The position numbers and the translations under genes were made by a program. From the NCBI RefSeq assembly GCF_017742245.1, contig NZ_JAGHKO010000001.1:1455061-1519060 (forward strand): 64,000 nt of DNA. The letters run 5' to 3'. How positions within the stretch are numbered: the stretch's first letter is position 1; each line of letters begins with the position of its first letter. The notes beneath the pieces were generated by a model. That model did no database searches. It was not told the origin of the DNA and worked only from the letters and a program-made list of their open reading frames with translations. Below, in pieces: positions 33,901 to 44,570 of this stretch. The stretch comes from Niastella soli. Lineage in GTDB: Bacteria; Bacteroidota; Bacteroidia; Chitinophagales; Chitinophagaceae.

Positions 33901-36171
33901 ATGAAAAAGGTAATCAACATAAATTTTCAGGGCAGGGTGATACCTATAGAGGAAACTGCTTTTGAAATTTTGAAGCAATACATCGAGAGTTTGCGAAGGT
34001 ATTTTGCAAACGAAGAAGGCCGCGATGAGATCATCAACGACATCGAAAGCCGTATTGCCGAACTGTTCTCTGAAACATTAAAGAAGGGGGCTACCTGTAT
34101 CACTGATGCAGATGTACAGGCCGTAATGGCCAGTATGGGCCGCCCTGAAGATTTTGAAGCAGAGGCTGTCCTCAACGAAAATGGCGGTACCCACGCAGCA
34201 AGTGCCGGGGCAGGCGCCAGTCAGCAACAAAGCTCCTCTTCACAACAACAGTCACAATCAACCGGTGCTGGCGCAGGTTCATATACCAGTCCGGGTGTAG
34301 GCCGTGGCCGGTTGTATCGCAATGCCGATGATAAAATTATTGCCGGTGTATGTAGTGGTTTGGCCAACTACTTCCACATTGATCCGGTGATCATGCGAAT
34401 AATATTTGCGGTATTGTTGTTCACCGGTGGTTCAGGGTTTCTGGTTTATGTCATTTTATGGGTAGCAGTACCATTGCAATCAGTTCAATCGAATATCACC
34501 AAAAGATTGTACCGCAGTTCAGAAGATAAAGTAATAGCAGGGGTTTGTGGTGGTTTGGCTGCCTATTTCAACATCAACAACTGGGTACCCCGCCTCATTT
34601 TTGCTTTGCCATTGATCATCGCGTTATTATCAGGAATTTTTAACTGGTGGTGGACTGATGATATGGATTTCTGGTTCGGCCCCAGGGTGGTAACTGGTTC
34701 TTTAAGCAGCACCCTGTTTGTAACTTATATTGTTTTGTGGATTGCGGTGCCCATTGCCGTTACCGCAGCTGAAAAACTGGAAATGCGGGGGGAGCGCGTT
34801 GATCTGAACTCTATTCGCGATACGGTAAAGGAAGACCTGGAGAGTTTCAGATCTAAAGCACAGAACTGGGGAAATGAAGTAAAACAATCAGCGCAGCAAT
34901 TTGGCGACCGCGCCAAACAGTTCAGTCAAAGCGAACGGGTGAAAACCTTTACGAACGAAGCTACTACTACTGCCCGCAGCGCCGGCAGTGGCATTGCCCA
35001 CATCATTGGCGTATTGTTCAAGGCTTTCTTCCTGTTTATTGTAGGCATGATTGCGCTGGCCTTGTTTGCCACATTGATGGGCCTACTTTTTGGCGGTGTG
35101 CCGGTCATGACGTTCAAAGAGTTTTTGCTGGAAGGTTTCTGGCAGAGTTTCCTGGCCTGGGCAACCGTGTTTCTGTTCCTGGGTGTTCCTGTCATTGCCA
35201 TGATCACCTGGTTGATCCGCCGTATTATGGGTGTGCGTTCTAAAAACCATTATCTCGGTTACGTATTTGGTACTTTATGGTTTATTGGTATCGTATGCGC
35301 ATCATTGCTTACCGGATCTATCTTTCGCAGTTTTAGAGCAGGGGCCTTTGTAGAAGAAAATGTTGCTGTCGCTCATCCTAACCAAGGCAAACTGTATCTG
35401 GATGTAACAACCCGTAATGTCAACTATCATTACTTCAGCAATGACTGGTTCAATTGGTCTGAAGACTGGCCTTTGTTTGGCGCAAACCTCGACTCTTTTA
35501 TGCTCAATACCGTGCGTATAGATGTGGTTAAAAGTCCCGACAGCGCTTTTCATGTAACCAAACGGATGTTTAGTCGCGGGTCTGATCCGTTACATGCACG
35601 CAACCTGGCCGAAAAGATCAATTTTCAAACATACCAGGTAGATAGTGTACTGTACCTGCCCAAGGGATTTTCGATCAGCAAAAATGAACGGTTCCGTAGC
35701 CAGCAGGTTTTATTGATATTACAGGTGCCTGTAGGTAAAAGGTTCTTTTTAGACAGGTCTATTTCAAACTACAGTTGGTTCGATGTGCGGTATAACCGTC
35801 ATGGTGGTTTTCAGATAGATGATACCTGGGAGCATACCTACTGGGTTGATACAGATAAGGAATATATTATGACACCCGATGGGCCTAAAAAAGTAAAGGA
35901 CCTTGATCCGGTAGCATTAAGAAAAGGAGAATATAAGGAGCGGGCTGATGACAATGAAAATGAGGAGCACAAAAACAAACAGGACCGCAAAAATGATGAG
36001 CCTGCACAAAAAGATACTACCAGTGGCTATCGTTACCATAAACAAACACCGGTAAAGAAAACGGATACATTACCGGCAAAAGCGAACACTTCATCTGCCA
36101 GTGTAAATGATAACAATGAAGAGCAACCGATCAGCTTTTTTCCTGTAAGGTTTGCCAGTGTAAATAGTTAA
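33901..36171 (+). CDS. Double PspC-domain membrane protein
   Basis: The 756-residue protein has an N-terminal helical domain (1-95, MKKVININFQGRVIPIEE, INDIESRIAELF) as in PadR-linked PspC proteins and a Gln/Ser/Ala-rich linker. Two PspC repeats follow (RLYRNADDKIIAGVCSGLAN and RLYRSSEDKVIAGVCGGLAA), then several further membrane helices and a large soluble C-terminal domain ending in a charged, disordered tail. PspC proteins respond to membrane stress. The pairing with PadR suggests envelope-stress control. Confidence 0.88.
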   Translation: MKKVININFQGRVIPIEETAFEILKQYIESLRRYFANEEGRDEIINDIESRIAELFSETLKKGATCITDADVQAVMASMGRPEDFEAEAVLNENGGTHAASAGAGASQQQSSSSQQQSQSTGAGAGSYTSPGVGRGRLYRNADDKIIAGVCSGLANYFHIDPVIMRIIFAVLLFTGGSGFLVYVILWVAVPLQSVQSNITKRLYRSSEDKVIAGVCGGLAAYFNINNWVPRLIFALPLIIALLSGIFNWWWTDDMDFWFGPRVVTGSLSSTLFVTYIVLWIAVPIAVTAAEKLEMRGERVDLNSIRDTVKEDLESFRSKAQNWGNEVKQSAQQFGDRAKQFSQSERVKTFTNEATTTARSAGSGIAHIIGVLFKAFFLFIVGMIALALFATLMGLLFGGVPVMTFKEFLLEGFWQSFLAWATVFLFLGVPVIAMITWLIRRIMGVRSKNHYLGYVFGTLWFIGIVCASLLTGSIFRSFRAGAFVEENVAVAHPNQGKLYLDVTTRNVNYHYFSNDWFNWSEDWPLFGANLDSFMLNTVRIDVVKSPDSAFHVTKRMFSRGSDPLHARNLAEKINFQTYQVDSVLYLPKGFSISKNERFRSQQVLLILQVPVGKRFFLDRSISNYSWFDVRYNRHGGFQIDDTWEHTYWVDTDKEYIMTPDGPKKVKDLDPVALRKGEYKERADDNENEEHKNKQDRKNDEPAQKDTTSGYRYHKQTPVKKTDTLPAKANTSSASVNDNNEEQPISFFPVRFASVNS

Positions 36172-36260
36172 CAGCCGCATGAAACGTTTTGATTGATCCC
36201 TCCCCGCCGCTTTGCTTAACCGTGTGTCGGAAGCAGGCGGGGTTGAAGTTGGAACAACAG

Positions 36261-36284
36261 GGGCCCTTTTGAGGGCCCTTTTTT
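36261..36284 (+). terminator. Terminator of the PadR-PspC operon
   Basis: GGGCCCT pairs with AGGGCCC around TTTG and is followed by six T. Confidence 0.85.
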
Positions 36285-36331
36285 CGTGAAGGGTAATCGG
36301 CAATGGGCAATAGGCAATGGGGAAATACAAG

Positions 36332-36394
36332 ACGGCAGACGGCAGACGGCAGATGGCAGACGGCAGACGGCAGACGGCAGACGGCAGACAGCAA
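36332..36394. repeat. Tandem 7-bp repeat, about nine units
   Basis: The unit ACGGCAG is repeated about nine times with one ATGGCAG variant. Flanking DNA at 36293-36320 and 36563-36612 carries related 7-8 bp words (GGCAATG; GCCGATT, GCCGACT) in opposite orientation. The rest of 36172-36673 holds no gene I can support. Confidence 0.85.
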
Positions 36395-36673
36395 ACAATG
36401 GAATACAATTGGATACTCCACGCTGCGCGTGTCGCGAAGCGAAGGCTCAGTTGCATCGAACGCAGTGAGATGCCCTGGTTTTATTTCACAGCCTGTCCCG
36501 ACTCGTCGGGATTTCACCTTTCACGTTTCACGATTTCATGAGTCTAAAATTTCGCGAGGCCAAAATTGCCGATTGCCGACTGCCGATTCTTGATAACCGA
36601 TTGCCGACTTTTAAAATTGGTGGTCTTTGCGGCAAAACTTTATTTTTGCGGCAACAAAAACTACACATACTGT

Positions 36674-37759
36674 ATGAAGAACACGCCTTTCACACAAAAA
36701 CATATTGCCCTGGGGGCCAAAATGGCGGAATTTGCCGGGTATAATATGCCCATTTCCTATAGCGGTATTAATGACGAACACGCCGCTGTGAGATCCAATG
36801 CCGGGGTATTTGATGTAAGTCACATGGGCGAGTTTATTCTGAAAGGCGAGCATGCGCTTGACCTTATTCAACGGGTCACCTCGAACGATGCTTCAAAATT
36901 AACCGCTGGTAAAGCCCAGTACAGCTGTCTGCCCAATATGGAAGGCGGAATTGTCGATGACCTGCTGGTTTATTGTATCGAGGAGAACAAAGTATATATG
37001 CTGGTGGTAAATGCTTCAAACATTGAAAAAGACTGGAACTGGATCTCAAAGTTCAATACCAACAATGTGGAGATGCACAATATCTCCGACAAAACCTGTC
37101 TACTGGCCATTCAGGGGCCCAATGCCACCAAAATGTTGCAACCCCTGACCGATATAGATATTCTTAATTTAAAATATTACACCTTCGCCAAAGGCAAATT
37201 TGCCGGGGTTGATAATGTAGTGATCAGCGCGACTGGTTATACCGGCGCCGGCGGAATTGAAATATATTTTGAAGATAAAGATGGCAGCGGCGAAAAAGTA
37301 TGGGATGCCATTTTTAACCTGGGTGCTCCACAAGGACTGAAACCAATTGGTTTGGGTGCCCGCGATACCCTGCGGTTGGAGATGGGTTTCTGCCTGTATG
37401 GAAATGACATTGACGATACTACTTCACCCTTGGAAGCAGGTCTGGGCTGGATCACCAAATTCACAAAAGACTTTACCGCCCGCCCCATATTGGAAAAGCA
37501 AAAAGCTACCGGCGTAACCCGTAAACTGATTGGGTTTGAAATGATTGACAAAGGTATTCCCCGTCACCACTACGAGATAAAAGATGCGGCTGGAAATAAA
37601 ATAGGATTTGTTACATCGGGCACCCAGGCGCCCAGTTTGCAAAAGGCCATAGGCATTGGCTATGTGAATATGGACCATTCTGCGCTGGATGCTGAAATTT
37701 ATATCGGCGTACGCGACAAATTGTTAAAGGCAAAGGTTGTCAAATTCCCGTTTGTATAA
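36674..37759 (+). CDS. gcvT: Glycine cleavage system aminomethyltransferase (T protein)
   Basis: About 361 residues from the Met of [20 protein letters not shown]; the longer frame reads through repeat DNA. Motifs: [41 protein letters not shown] and [20 protein letters not shown]. It transfers the aminomethyl carbon from H protein to tetrahydrofolate. No gcvH or gcvP is adjacent. Confidence 0.96.
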   Translation: MKNTPFTQKHIALGAKMAEFAGYNMPISYSGINDEHAAVRSNAGVFDVSHMGEFILKGEHALDLIQRVTSNDASKLTAGKAQYSCLPNMEGGIVDDLLVYCIEENKVYMLVVNASNIEKDWNWISKFNTNNVEMHNISDKTCLLAIQGPNATKMLQPLTDIDILNLKYYTFAKGKFAGVDNVVISATGYTGAGGIEIYFEDKDGSGEKVWDAIFNLGAPQGLKPIGLGARDTLRLEMGFCLYGNDIDDTTSPLEAGLGWITKFTKDFTARPILEKQKATGVTRKLIGFEMIDKGIPRHHYEIKDAAGNKIGFVTSGTQAPSLQKAIGIGYVNMDHSALDAEIYIGVRDKLLKAKVVKFPFV

Positions 37760-37795
37760 GCGGCTAAATTGTAGGCTTAAGAAATAAGAGTCAAG

Positions 37796-37867
37796 GCACA
37801 AGGATTCAATTTTGATCAGGCTGGTAACAGGCCACCTCAAATAGAAGCCTTGTGCTTTGTTTTTTTT
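37796..37867 (+). terminator. Probable terminator of gcvT
   Basis: GCACAAGG and CCTTGTGC form the outer stem around a loop with a further weak hairpin, followed by eight or more T. Confidence 0.55.
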
Positions 37868-38018
37868 GTACCTAAAAAAGTTATGCATATAGGCGTCTAA
37901 TATTACTAAGCATTAAATATGAACCCTTTGCATTGTTTTTCTTTACCTTGAGCGCTGATTTTTCAAATGCCTTTGGCTTATTTATTGCTACAAAGGCAAC
38001 GCATGTAAAAAATCCTGT

Positions 38019-38507
38019 ATGCCCACCATCCACCTGACTACCTTTATTGCCGCGCCTATTGAAAGGGTTTTTGATCTAAGTCGTAGTATTGACCTGCACA
38101 AAAAGTCAATGACCGATTACCGCGAAGAGGCCGTAGCCGGAACGGTAATGGGCTTGATAAACCTGAATGAGTCAGTTACCTGGAAAGCCAAACACCTGAT
38201 GAAAACCCGGGTATTGCAGGTGCAGATCACAGCCATGCAGAGACCATTCTCTTTTACCGACGAAATGAAAAAGGGCGATTTTAAAAGCATGAAACATGAG
38301 CACCATTTCAAAGCAATTGAAAATGGAACACTGATGATAGATGTTTTCAAATTTGAAGCGCCCTTTGGTGGATTAGGAAGATTTTTCAGCAGCTTATACC
38401 TTTCGGGTTATCTGGAAAAACTGTTGGAACAGCGCAACGATCTGATAAAAGAATATGCGGAAGGCAATAAATGGAAACATGTTTTAGACAATAAACAGGG
38501 CGCGTAA
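38019..38507 (+). CDS. SRPBCC-family ligand-binding protein
   Basis: A 162-residue START/Bet v1-like protein: TFIAAPIERVFDLSRSIDLH at the start, a central FTDEMKKGDFKSMKHEHHF strand and a C-terminal helix (YLEKLLEQRNDLIKEYAEG). This matches the cell-division-inhibitor-like SRPBCC group. It probably binds a hydrophobic ligand, unknown. It is 84 bp upstream of comB on the same strand. Confidence 0.85.
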   Translation: MPTIHLTTFIAAPIERVFDLSRSIDLHKKSMTDYREEAVAGTVMGLINLNESVTWKAKHLMKTRVLQVQITAMQRPFSFTDEMKKGDFKSMKHEHHFKAIENGTLMIDVFKFEAPFGGLGRFFSSLYLSGYLEKLLEQRNDLIKEYAEGNKWKHVLDNKQGA

Positions 38508-38591
38508 GACTTGCATTTTTTGGCCCATTGTGCTTAAGTGAAGTCGAAAGATTGCCAACTGATTTACCTACTTTTGCGGTTTATAAGAATT

Positions 38592-39335
38592 ATGTCAAAC
38601 AACAAACCGACTCTATACACATCCCCATCTCCGGCGTTACTTGATTTATACGATATTAATAATACCATTGTTGTGATCATTGATGTGTTTCGCGCCACAT
38701 CAACCATTGCTACTGCATTGTACAATGGCGCAAAATGCATTATTCCGGTTGACAGTGTAGCCAAATGTATTGAACTGGGTAAGAAAATTGAAGCTATTAC
38801 AGCCGGTGAACGCGATGGTAAAATAGCCGAAGGCCTGGAGTATGGCAATTCGCCTTTTGAATATTCAAAAGAATTTATCAGTGGTAAAACGCTGGTGCTT
38901 ACAACCACCAATGGTACCAAGTTATTGCATATGGCATTGGACCGGGGAGCAGGTCATATCATAACAGGTTCATTCCCTAACCTGTCGGCGATATGTGATT
39001 ATCTCATTCAACAACAACAGCCTGTATTACTGGGTTGTGCCGCCTGGAAAGACCGGGTGAATATGGAAGATATGTTATTTGCCGGGGCCGTAATAAATAA
39101 GGTGAAAGACCATTTCAATATCAATTGCGACAGCTCAGGAATTGCAGAAACCCTGTACCTCAATGCTAAAAGCGATATGTACGGGTTTATTAAAGATAAA
39201 CATGCCACTCACTTTCAGCGGCTCACCAATTTCGGACTGGAAAAGGATATCCGCTATTGCCTTACGCCCGATTTAGCTAATGTGCTGCCGTTTTATGAAG
39301 ATGGCAAACTGGTGGTACACAATGACCAGTATTAA
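38592..39335 (+). CDS. comB: 2-phosphosulfolactate phosphatase (ComB family)
   Basis: About 247 residues from the Met of MSNNKPTLYTSPSPALL. The family block IIDVFRATSTIATALYNGAK, the AGERDGKIAEGLEYGNSPFE loop and TTTNGTKLLHMAL are ComB features. In archaea ComB makes sulfolactate for coenzyme M; Bacteroidota that lack coenzyme M also carry it, with an unproven role. TACTTTTG at 38569-38576 is a likely -7 element. A terminator follows. Confidence 0.9.
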   Translation: MSNNKPTLYTSPSPALLDLYDINNTIVVIIDVFRATSTIATALYNGAKCIIPVDSVAKCIELGKKIEAITAGERDGKIAEGLEYGNSPFEYSKEFISGKTLVLTTTNGTKLLHMALDRGAGHIITGSFPNLSAICDYLIQQQQPVLLGCAAWKDRVNMEDMLFAGAVINKVKDHFNINCDSSGIAETLYLNAKSDMYGFIKDKHATHFQRLTNFGLEKDIRYCLTPDLANVLPFYEDGKLVVHNDQY

Positions 39336-40127
39336 ACCAACGCATTTTTAGCTTTCCTTTAATAAACTATTTCAAATCCCTGTGCGTTATTTGCACAGGG
39401 ATTCTTCTTTTATAACACTCCTGCATTGATACATTCTTATCTGGTAAAATAGTGCGGCTGTATATACCTGTTTGGTGATGAGGAATGGTTTAGCGTAACC
39501 ATGTGGGTTATTCGAATTGCGTACAAAGCCGGCTTCTGGTAAGGGTTTGGTAAAAACAGGCATTTTTGTACTTCGTTGTGTATAAATTGGGCCCGCAGGT
39601 AAGAGTAACACCTTACAAATAGGCCACCTTCATTGTTTTTAGACATTAAATTATACACATAATGCCCGTTTTAATAAAAAAATGCAGTTAAAAGCAGCTT
39701 ACCCGGCGATATGTAAGTATTTTTTTATAATATTTGTGCTGCAAATCAGATTAGGGGTGGAATTGAATTTGCATATTCTTCATAATGCCTGGTTGTAGAT
39801 CATTTCATTATTAGGTGCCGCAGCGAAAGAGATGTGAAAAATAGCAGAACCTGAGCCGTCAGAAAAAGAAGCCCATTTGCCCTGAATGTACGCTATAGGG
39901 GCCAAAAAGTGACAGAAAAGCGGGATCGGACCCAAAAATTTTTGCTTTTTGTAAATTTGGCGTATTATTGTGTTTGGAATAGGGCTGATAAGTCATACCC
40001 GATACTCACAAAGCTCATCAGTTATTCTTTTCCACGCATATAAACTCATTTCAATTTTTTTTTTCAACAGAATTTTCAACGAACAAAGTTTGCTCGTCTG
40101 ATTAGGTGTTAACTCACAAGTTATTTT
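39336..40127. other. Intergenic region with terminator and rho leader
   Basis: 792 bp. AATCCCTGTGC and GCACAGGGATT (39375-39403) form a good terminator for comB. The remainder has no believable gene; minus-strand frames at 39387-39658 have no family character. The last 170 bp, with T-rich stretches near 39945-39985 and 40052-40066, is a long untranslated leader for rho, which is autoregulated in other bacteria. Confidence 0.6.
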
Positions 40128-41825
40128 ATGTATGACATTTTGCAATTGAACGACATGCTCGTTCCAGAACTGTTAGATATTGCTGAACAGTTAAAAATAC
40201 CCAACGCAAAAAAATTAGACAAACAGGAACTAGTATATAAAATCCTTGATAAGCAGGCTGTAATGGCTAGTGCAGTAAAGAATGGTTCAGCCGATGATAA
40301 AGGTAAACGTAAAAGAGTAGTAAAAACTACTACTGCAAATGCTACGGAAGAAGCTGATGTGGTAAGTGGTGATGATAAACCAGTGCGTAAGGAAATGAAG
40401 AAGGAACCACCCAAGAAGAAAGTGATTGAAAAACCAGCACCTCCTGTAAAAAAGGGACGCAAGAAACCAGAGCCAGAAGAAGAAGAAGAAGAAGCAACCC
40501 CCATTTTACCGGTACTGATGGATGATGATCATGAGGAAGATGAAATGCATGAAATTCCTTCACATGATGATGAAGATGAAGAAGGTGATGAAGAAGAGAC
40601 CGGCACCATGATTGCCCAGGAAAATGAACGCATCGCAGAGCCACAACACTCAGTTGAACAGCAACAAAAATCATATCCTCACCGTCGCGAATCTGCCTTT
40701 AACATTGAATTTGACGGCGTTATTATGGCAGAGGGTGTTTTGGAAATGATGCCCGATGGATATGGCTTCTTACGCTCTTCAGATTACAACTACCTTTCTT
40801 CTCCCGACGATATTTATGTTTCTCCTTCTCAAATAAAATTATTCGGCTTAAAAACAGGTGACACCATCTTCGGTGCTGTTCGTCCGCCAAAAGAAGGTGA
40901 GAAATACTTTGCGTTGTTGAAAGTAGAAACCATCAATGGCAAACAACCGGAAGATGTACGTGACCGGGTTCCTTTCGATTACCTGACACCACTGTTCCCA
41001 TTCGAAAAGTTAAACCTGTTCACTGTTCCTAATCAATACAGCACCCGTATCATGGACCTATTTACGCCCATTGGTAAGGGACAACGTGGATTGATCGTGG
41101 CGCAGCCAAAAACCGGTAAAACCGTGCTGCTGAAAGAAGTGGCCAACGCCATTGCCGCCAATCACCCAGAGTGTTACCTGATGGTAGTACTGGTTGATGA
41201 GCGTCCTGAGGAGGTTACCGATATGGAACGCAGTGTACGTGCCGAAGTAATAGCGTCAACTTTCGATGAACCAGCTGAAAAGCACGTAAAAGTATCTACC
41301 ATTGCCCTGCAAAAAGCGAAACGCCTGGTAGAGTGCGGTCATGATGTGGTGATCCTGTTAGACTCTATTACCCGTTTGGCCCGTGCCCATAACACGGTGG
41401 CGCCTGCATCTGGTAAAGTGTTATCAGGGGGTGTGGAAGCAAACGCCATGCAAAAACCCAAACAATTCTTTGGCGCCGCCCGTAAAATTGAGAATGGCGG
41501 TTCATTAACTATATTGGCTACAGCCCTGATAGATACCGGTTCTAAAATGGATGAGGTGATCTTTGAAGAATTCAAAGGTACCGGTAACATGGAATTGCAG
41601 CTCGATCGCCGCCTGGCCAACAGACGTGTATTCCCGGCCATTGACCTGGTAGCTTCATCTACCCGTCGTGATGACCTGTTGTTGGAACGCGATGTATTGC
41701 AACGGATGAACCTGTTACGTGTATATCTTACAGATATGAATACGGAAGAAGCAATGAGCGAATTGCTGAAGCGTATGCGTGGTACAAAAGACAACCACGA
41801 GTTCTTAGCAAGCATGAACGGCTGA
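40128..41825 (+). CDS. rho: Transcription termination factor Rho with acidic insert
   Basis: The 565-residue protein has the Rho N-terminal helical head ([20 protein letters not shown]), a long Lys/Glu/Asp-rich insert (about residues 45-180), the RNA-binding cold-shock-like domain ([20 protein letters not shown]) and the ATPase with Walker A ([14 protein letters not shown], about 325-338), Walker B ([14 protein letters not shown]) and the Q/R loops ([19 protein letters not shown]). Rho is a hexameric RNA translocase that ends transcription. The insert is a Bacteroidota trait. Confidence 0.97.
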   Translation: MYDILQLNDMLVPELLDIAEQLKIPNAKKLDKQELVYKILDKQAVMASAVKNGSADDKGKRKRVVKTTTANATEEADVVSGDDKPVRKEMKKEPPKKKVIEKPAPPVKKGRKKPEPEEEEEEATPILPVLMDDDHEEDEMHEIPSHDDEDEEGDEEETGTMIAQENERIAEPQHSVEQQQKSYPHRRESAFNIEFDGVIMAEGVLEMMPDGYGFLRSSDYNYLSSPDDIYVSPSQIKLFGLKTGDTIFGAVRPPKEGEKYFALLKVETINGKQPEDVRDRVPFDYLTPLFPFEKLNLFTVPNQYSTRIMDLFTPIGKGQRGLIVAQPKTGKTVLLKEVANAIAANHPECYLMVVLVDERPEEVTDMERSVRAEVIASTFDEPAEKHVKVSTIALQKAKRLVECGHDVVILLDSITRLARAHNTVAPASGKVLSGGVEANAMQKPKQFFGAARKIENGGSLTILATALIDTGSKMDEVIFEEFKGTGNMELQLDRRLANRRVFPAIDLVASSTRRDDLLLERDVLQRMNLLRVYLTDMNTEEAMSELLKRMRGTKDNHEFLASMNG

Positions 41826-41850
41826 ACACCATCGGCCTCACATCATAACA

Positions 41851-41885
41851 AAAAGCCACACCGCTAAAACCGGGTGGCTTTTTTT
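41851..41885 (+). terminator. Terminator of rho
   Basis: AAAAGCCAC-A-CCG pairs with CGGGTGGCTTTT and is followed by T. Confidence 0.85.
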
Positions 41886-41904
41886 ATATGGTGCCTTTAA
41901 CCTT

Positions 41905-42190
41905 CTTTGACCGCGGAAGCCTTAGCGAAGGGGGCTTCGGCCGCCTACGCCAAAGATTCGGAGGGTTAAACCTGCCTGCGCCCTTTGGTTTCCATAGTCT
42001 TGCTCTGCCCTCCGAAACCTAGCCGCCGTCTCCGCCAGCTGACGGATACAACGGTCGAAGAGCGAAGGAGAGACAACGACAACAAGACTTTCCGTGAAGC
42101 CCGTTTCCGCCGGCTGACGGGGCAGGCGGGCCTGCCGCTAAAGTTAGCGGCACTCGGTTGCGTAGCATGCCCATAGCAGCTTCGCACGAA
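41905..42190. repeat. Mosaic of palindromic REP-like repeats
   Basis: TTTAACC near 41906 is inverted at about 41962 (GGTTAAA), enclosing a unit with AGCCTTAGCGAAGG as in the tRNA-operon repeats. Further on, CCGCCAGCTGACGGATAC and CCGCCGGCTGACGGGGCAGG are variants of each other, and several short hairpins follow (GCCGCTAAAGTTAGCGGC, CAGCTTCGCACGAAGCTG). The region from the rho terminator to the PCD gene holds no gene. Confidence 0.75.
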
Positions 42191-42206
42191 GCTGAAACAG
42201 GGACGC

Positions 42207-42440
42207 TTACTTTACAATAGCATCGATCTTTTTCGCCAGTTGGCGGTCCTTATCTGTAACAACATTACCCGCATCGTGGGTGCTTAACCAAACCTCTACC
42301 TGATTCCATACATTGGTCCACAAGGGATGGTGATTCATTTTTTCGGCCTCCAGTGCCACCCGTGTCATAAAGGCAAATGCTTCTGAAAAGTTCTTGAACT
42401 CAAACTTCTGATAGAGCTTGTTGTCTTGTTCTTGCCACAT
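42207..42440 (-). CDS. Pterin-4a-carbinolamine dehydratase family protein
   Basis: A 77-residue protein with the PCD/DCoH signature ([40 protein letters not shown]), including the catalytic His pair. It is shorter than usual PCD proteins at the N-terminus but complete in motif. In phenylalanine hydroxylation this enzyme regenerates tetrahydrobiopterin. It starts 16 bp after the stop of the IPExxxVDY gene on the same strand. Confidence 0.88.
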   Translation of the reverse strand: MWQEQDNKLYQKFEFKNFSEAFAFMTRVALEAEKMNHHPLWTNVWNQVEVWLSTHDAGNVVTDKDRQLAKKIDAIVK

Positions 42441-42456
42441 ATGATTAAGTTTAATG

Positions 42457-42891
42457 CTAAAAAATCAAATGCCCTTTATTCTTGATCTTCTCGTTGGTTA
42501 ACTCCATCACTAACTGAACGCCATTGATGGTTTTTACAGAATCAATTATTTGCTGAAAGAACGCATCGGGCACGGTATCACCTTTCATCAGCCATAAAAA
42601 ATCAAGATGTCTGAATTCGGGTAACAGGTATTCACCATCGTACTGATTATTGTATAAATAGTGTACCAGACTGCCTACGGGTTCGCGGTATTCAAAAACA
42701 GAGAAATAATAACTACGCTGTTTTTTCTGAAGTTGAATTTCAATATCGTTGTTTATGCGAAAGTCAAAATGCAGTAAATGATTAAGGTTCCAGCAAAACT
42801 GGTAACTTTTCAGGGGTGCTACAATACCGGCCAAACGGGTGTCTTCAAAAAAATCATTGGCCAGATCATCCAGGTCGAGCTTAAGTTTCAT
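42457..42891 (-). CDS. IPExxxVDY family protein
   Basis: A 144-residue protein typical of Bacteroidota: [20 protein letters not shown] at the start, [13 protein letters not shown] and the [16 protein letters not shown] segment equivalent to the IPExxxVDY motif. Function is unknown for the family. It lies between the PCD gene and the M28 peptidase on the minus strand, 29 bp from the latter. Confidence 0.82.
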   Translation of the reverse strand: MKLKLDLDDLANDFFEDTRLAGIVAPLKSYQFCWNLNHLLHFDFRINNDIEIQLQKKQRSYYFSVFEYREPVGSLVHYLYNNQYDGEYLLPEFRHLDFLWLMKGDTVPDAFFQQIIDSVKTINGVQLVMELTNEKIKNKGHLIF

Positions 42892-42920
42892 GCCATAATA
42901 TTGGCATAAAGGTATAAAAC

Positions 42921-44570
42921 TTAAAATTCAACAGGGCCTTCTTTCATTTCTTCCCCTCTTTTATACCTTACCGTGGTTTTATCGCCTTTATTGAACTTTG
43001 AAAGCGCCTGCATGTATGTTTCCAGCGAGTTGGTGTTAAAGCTGCCCAATTGTATAATTATATCCCCGGTTTGAATACCTGCTTTTTGGGCTGGCCGTCC
43101 ATCAGTTACACCATCAACCCGGACACCGCTGCCCGAAAAAGTATAATCGGGCATTATGCCAAGGGTAACATTAAAACGGGCGGTGGTGCCAATAGCCGGC
43201 TCACGTGTTTTTTGAAAGGCCAGTTTACCCTTGCTATTGATAAGGTCTACGAGGCTTTCAATGTATTTTACTATAAAAGCCTCACCGGTGAAATTGATCT
43301 TGTTATAATCATCAGTGGGTTTATGATAATCGCTGTGTAAACCGGTGAAAAAGAACAATACGGGAATGTTCTTTAAATAAAATGAAGTATGATCGCTGGG
43401 ACCAATGCCGCTGCTATCGTATTTGATAGTAAAATACTTTTGTTTGCTTAAGGAGGTAAATACGGGCCCCCAGGTGGGCGAAGTGCCGTAACCGCCTACA
43501 GTTATGGTTTTGCTGGAATCGTTGAGGCGGCCAACCATATCCATATTCACCATAAAGTTTACCGAGGTCAGATCGATGGTGGGGTGTTCGGTAAAATATT
43601 TTGAACCAAACAGACCCAGCTCTTCTCCTGAAAAAGCAATGAATACATAATTGTTATTCTTGTCTTTAGATCCTTTTAGAGAACGGGCCAGTTCTATAAG
43701 AGCGGCAGTTCCGCTGGCATTGTCATCAGCGCCATTGTGTATCTGTCTTTCGCCTGTGCGTAGCATTGAGTTCCCATCTTCACCATAACCCAGGTGATCG
43801 TAATGCGCCCCAAAAATGATCGTATTGGGAGCGCCGTTATTAATGATACCGATCACATTGTTACCGGTCCTTTTTTTATCGCTGATCACCGTTTTTAACC
43901 GGATGTCTAATGTGGCAGATTCATCTGCCAGGTATTCTTTGCAGGCTTTTGCTGTTAAATACACAACCGGAAGAGGCGATGGGTTGCTATTGTCTTTACC
44001 TTCGAATTTCAGGTTATCGGCTATGCCAGAGGTGTTATATACAAACAAGGCGGTGGCGCCTTTTTCAGCGGCTTTTTGGGCAATGATCTTAATGGCATTG
44101 GAAAGATCGAAGTGCGGGTTCTCCTTGTTGTCTTCAATAATGTCTTTCAGGTCATCGAACCAGGGAACGCCTTTTTCTTTCACTGCAGGCGATACAGCCG
44201 CATCAAGGCTTGCAGTGGGACAAAATACAAAAGGGAAATATTCATCGTTCAATTTCAGCTCGTGGTCATTTATAAACAACAATGTAGCCGCATTGACCTG
44301 TTTGCCATCATTTATTTCGAATGGCTGTAACCAGCCCTGTTCTCCTTTGGGTTCAAGACCGGCTTTTTGAAATTGACCCCTTATATATTCATACGCCAGT
44401 TTTTCTCCGTTAGTACCGGCCCTTCTGCCTTCCAGCTTATCGTCTGCCAGGTACATAATATGTGCCTGCAGGTTGGTAATCATAACTTTATCGGCTTTTT
44501 TTAACTTCTGGCCAACCGAAGTAAAAGAGGAGAGCAACAAAATGATAAGTAAACGCATGTACCCGTTCAT
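42921..44570 (-). CDS. M28-family zinc aminopeptidase with PDZ domain, exported
   Basis: The 549-residue protein has a signal peptide (MRLLIILLLSSFTSVGQ), an M28 N-terminal helix (LADDKLEGRRAGTNGEKLAY) and a PA-like insert. Zinc ligands lie in FGAHYDHLGYG, IHNGADDNASGTAALIEL, FIAFSGEELGLFGSKYF, NMDMVGRL and SDYHKPTDDY. A C-terminal PDZ domain (DGRPAQKAGIQTGDIIIQLG) completes it. It should cleave N-terminal residues from peptides in the periplasm or outside. Confidence 0.95.
   Translation of the reverse strand: MNGYMRLLIILLLSSFTSVGQKLKKADKVMITNLQAHIMYLADDKLEGRRAGTNGEKLAYEYIRGQFQKAGLEPKGEQGWLQPFEINDGKQVNAATLLFINDHELKLNDEYFPFVFCPTASLDAAVSPAVKEKGVPWFDDLKDIIEDNKENPHFDLSNAIKIIAQKAAEKGATALFVYNTSGIADNLKFEGKDNSNPSPLPVVYLTAKACKEYLADESATLDIRLKTVISDKKRTGNNVIGIINNGAPNTIIFGAHYDHLGYGEDGNSMLRTGERQIHNGADDNASGTAALIELARSLKGSKDKNNNYVFIAFSGEELGLFGSKYFTEHPTIDLTSVNFMVNMDMVGRLNDSSKTITVGGYGTSPTWGPVFTSLSKQKYFTIKYDSSGIGPSDHTSFYLKNIPVLFFFTGLHSDYHKPTDDYNKINFTGEAFIVKYIESLVDLINSKGKLAFQKTREPAIGTTARFNVTLGIMPDYTFSGSGVRVDGVTDGRPAQKAGIQTGDIIIQLGSFNTNSLETYMQALSKFNKGDKTTVRYKRGEEMKEGPVEF

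Noticed and set aside
36332-36394. CRISPR array
   Set aside because: Units are 7 bp without spacers, so this is a plain tandem repeat.
36286-36593. Several overlapping frames over the 7-bp repeat
   Set aside because: They are repeat translations (GRRQTAD units) in several frames and strands; no gene is implied.
39387-39658. Two minus-strand frames between comB and rho
   Set aside because: They overlap each other, have no recognisable features and lie partly in the comB terminator.
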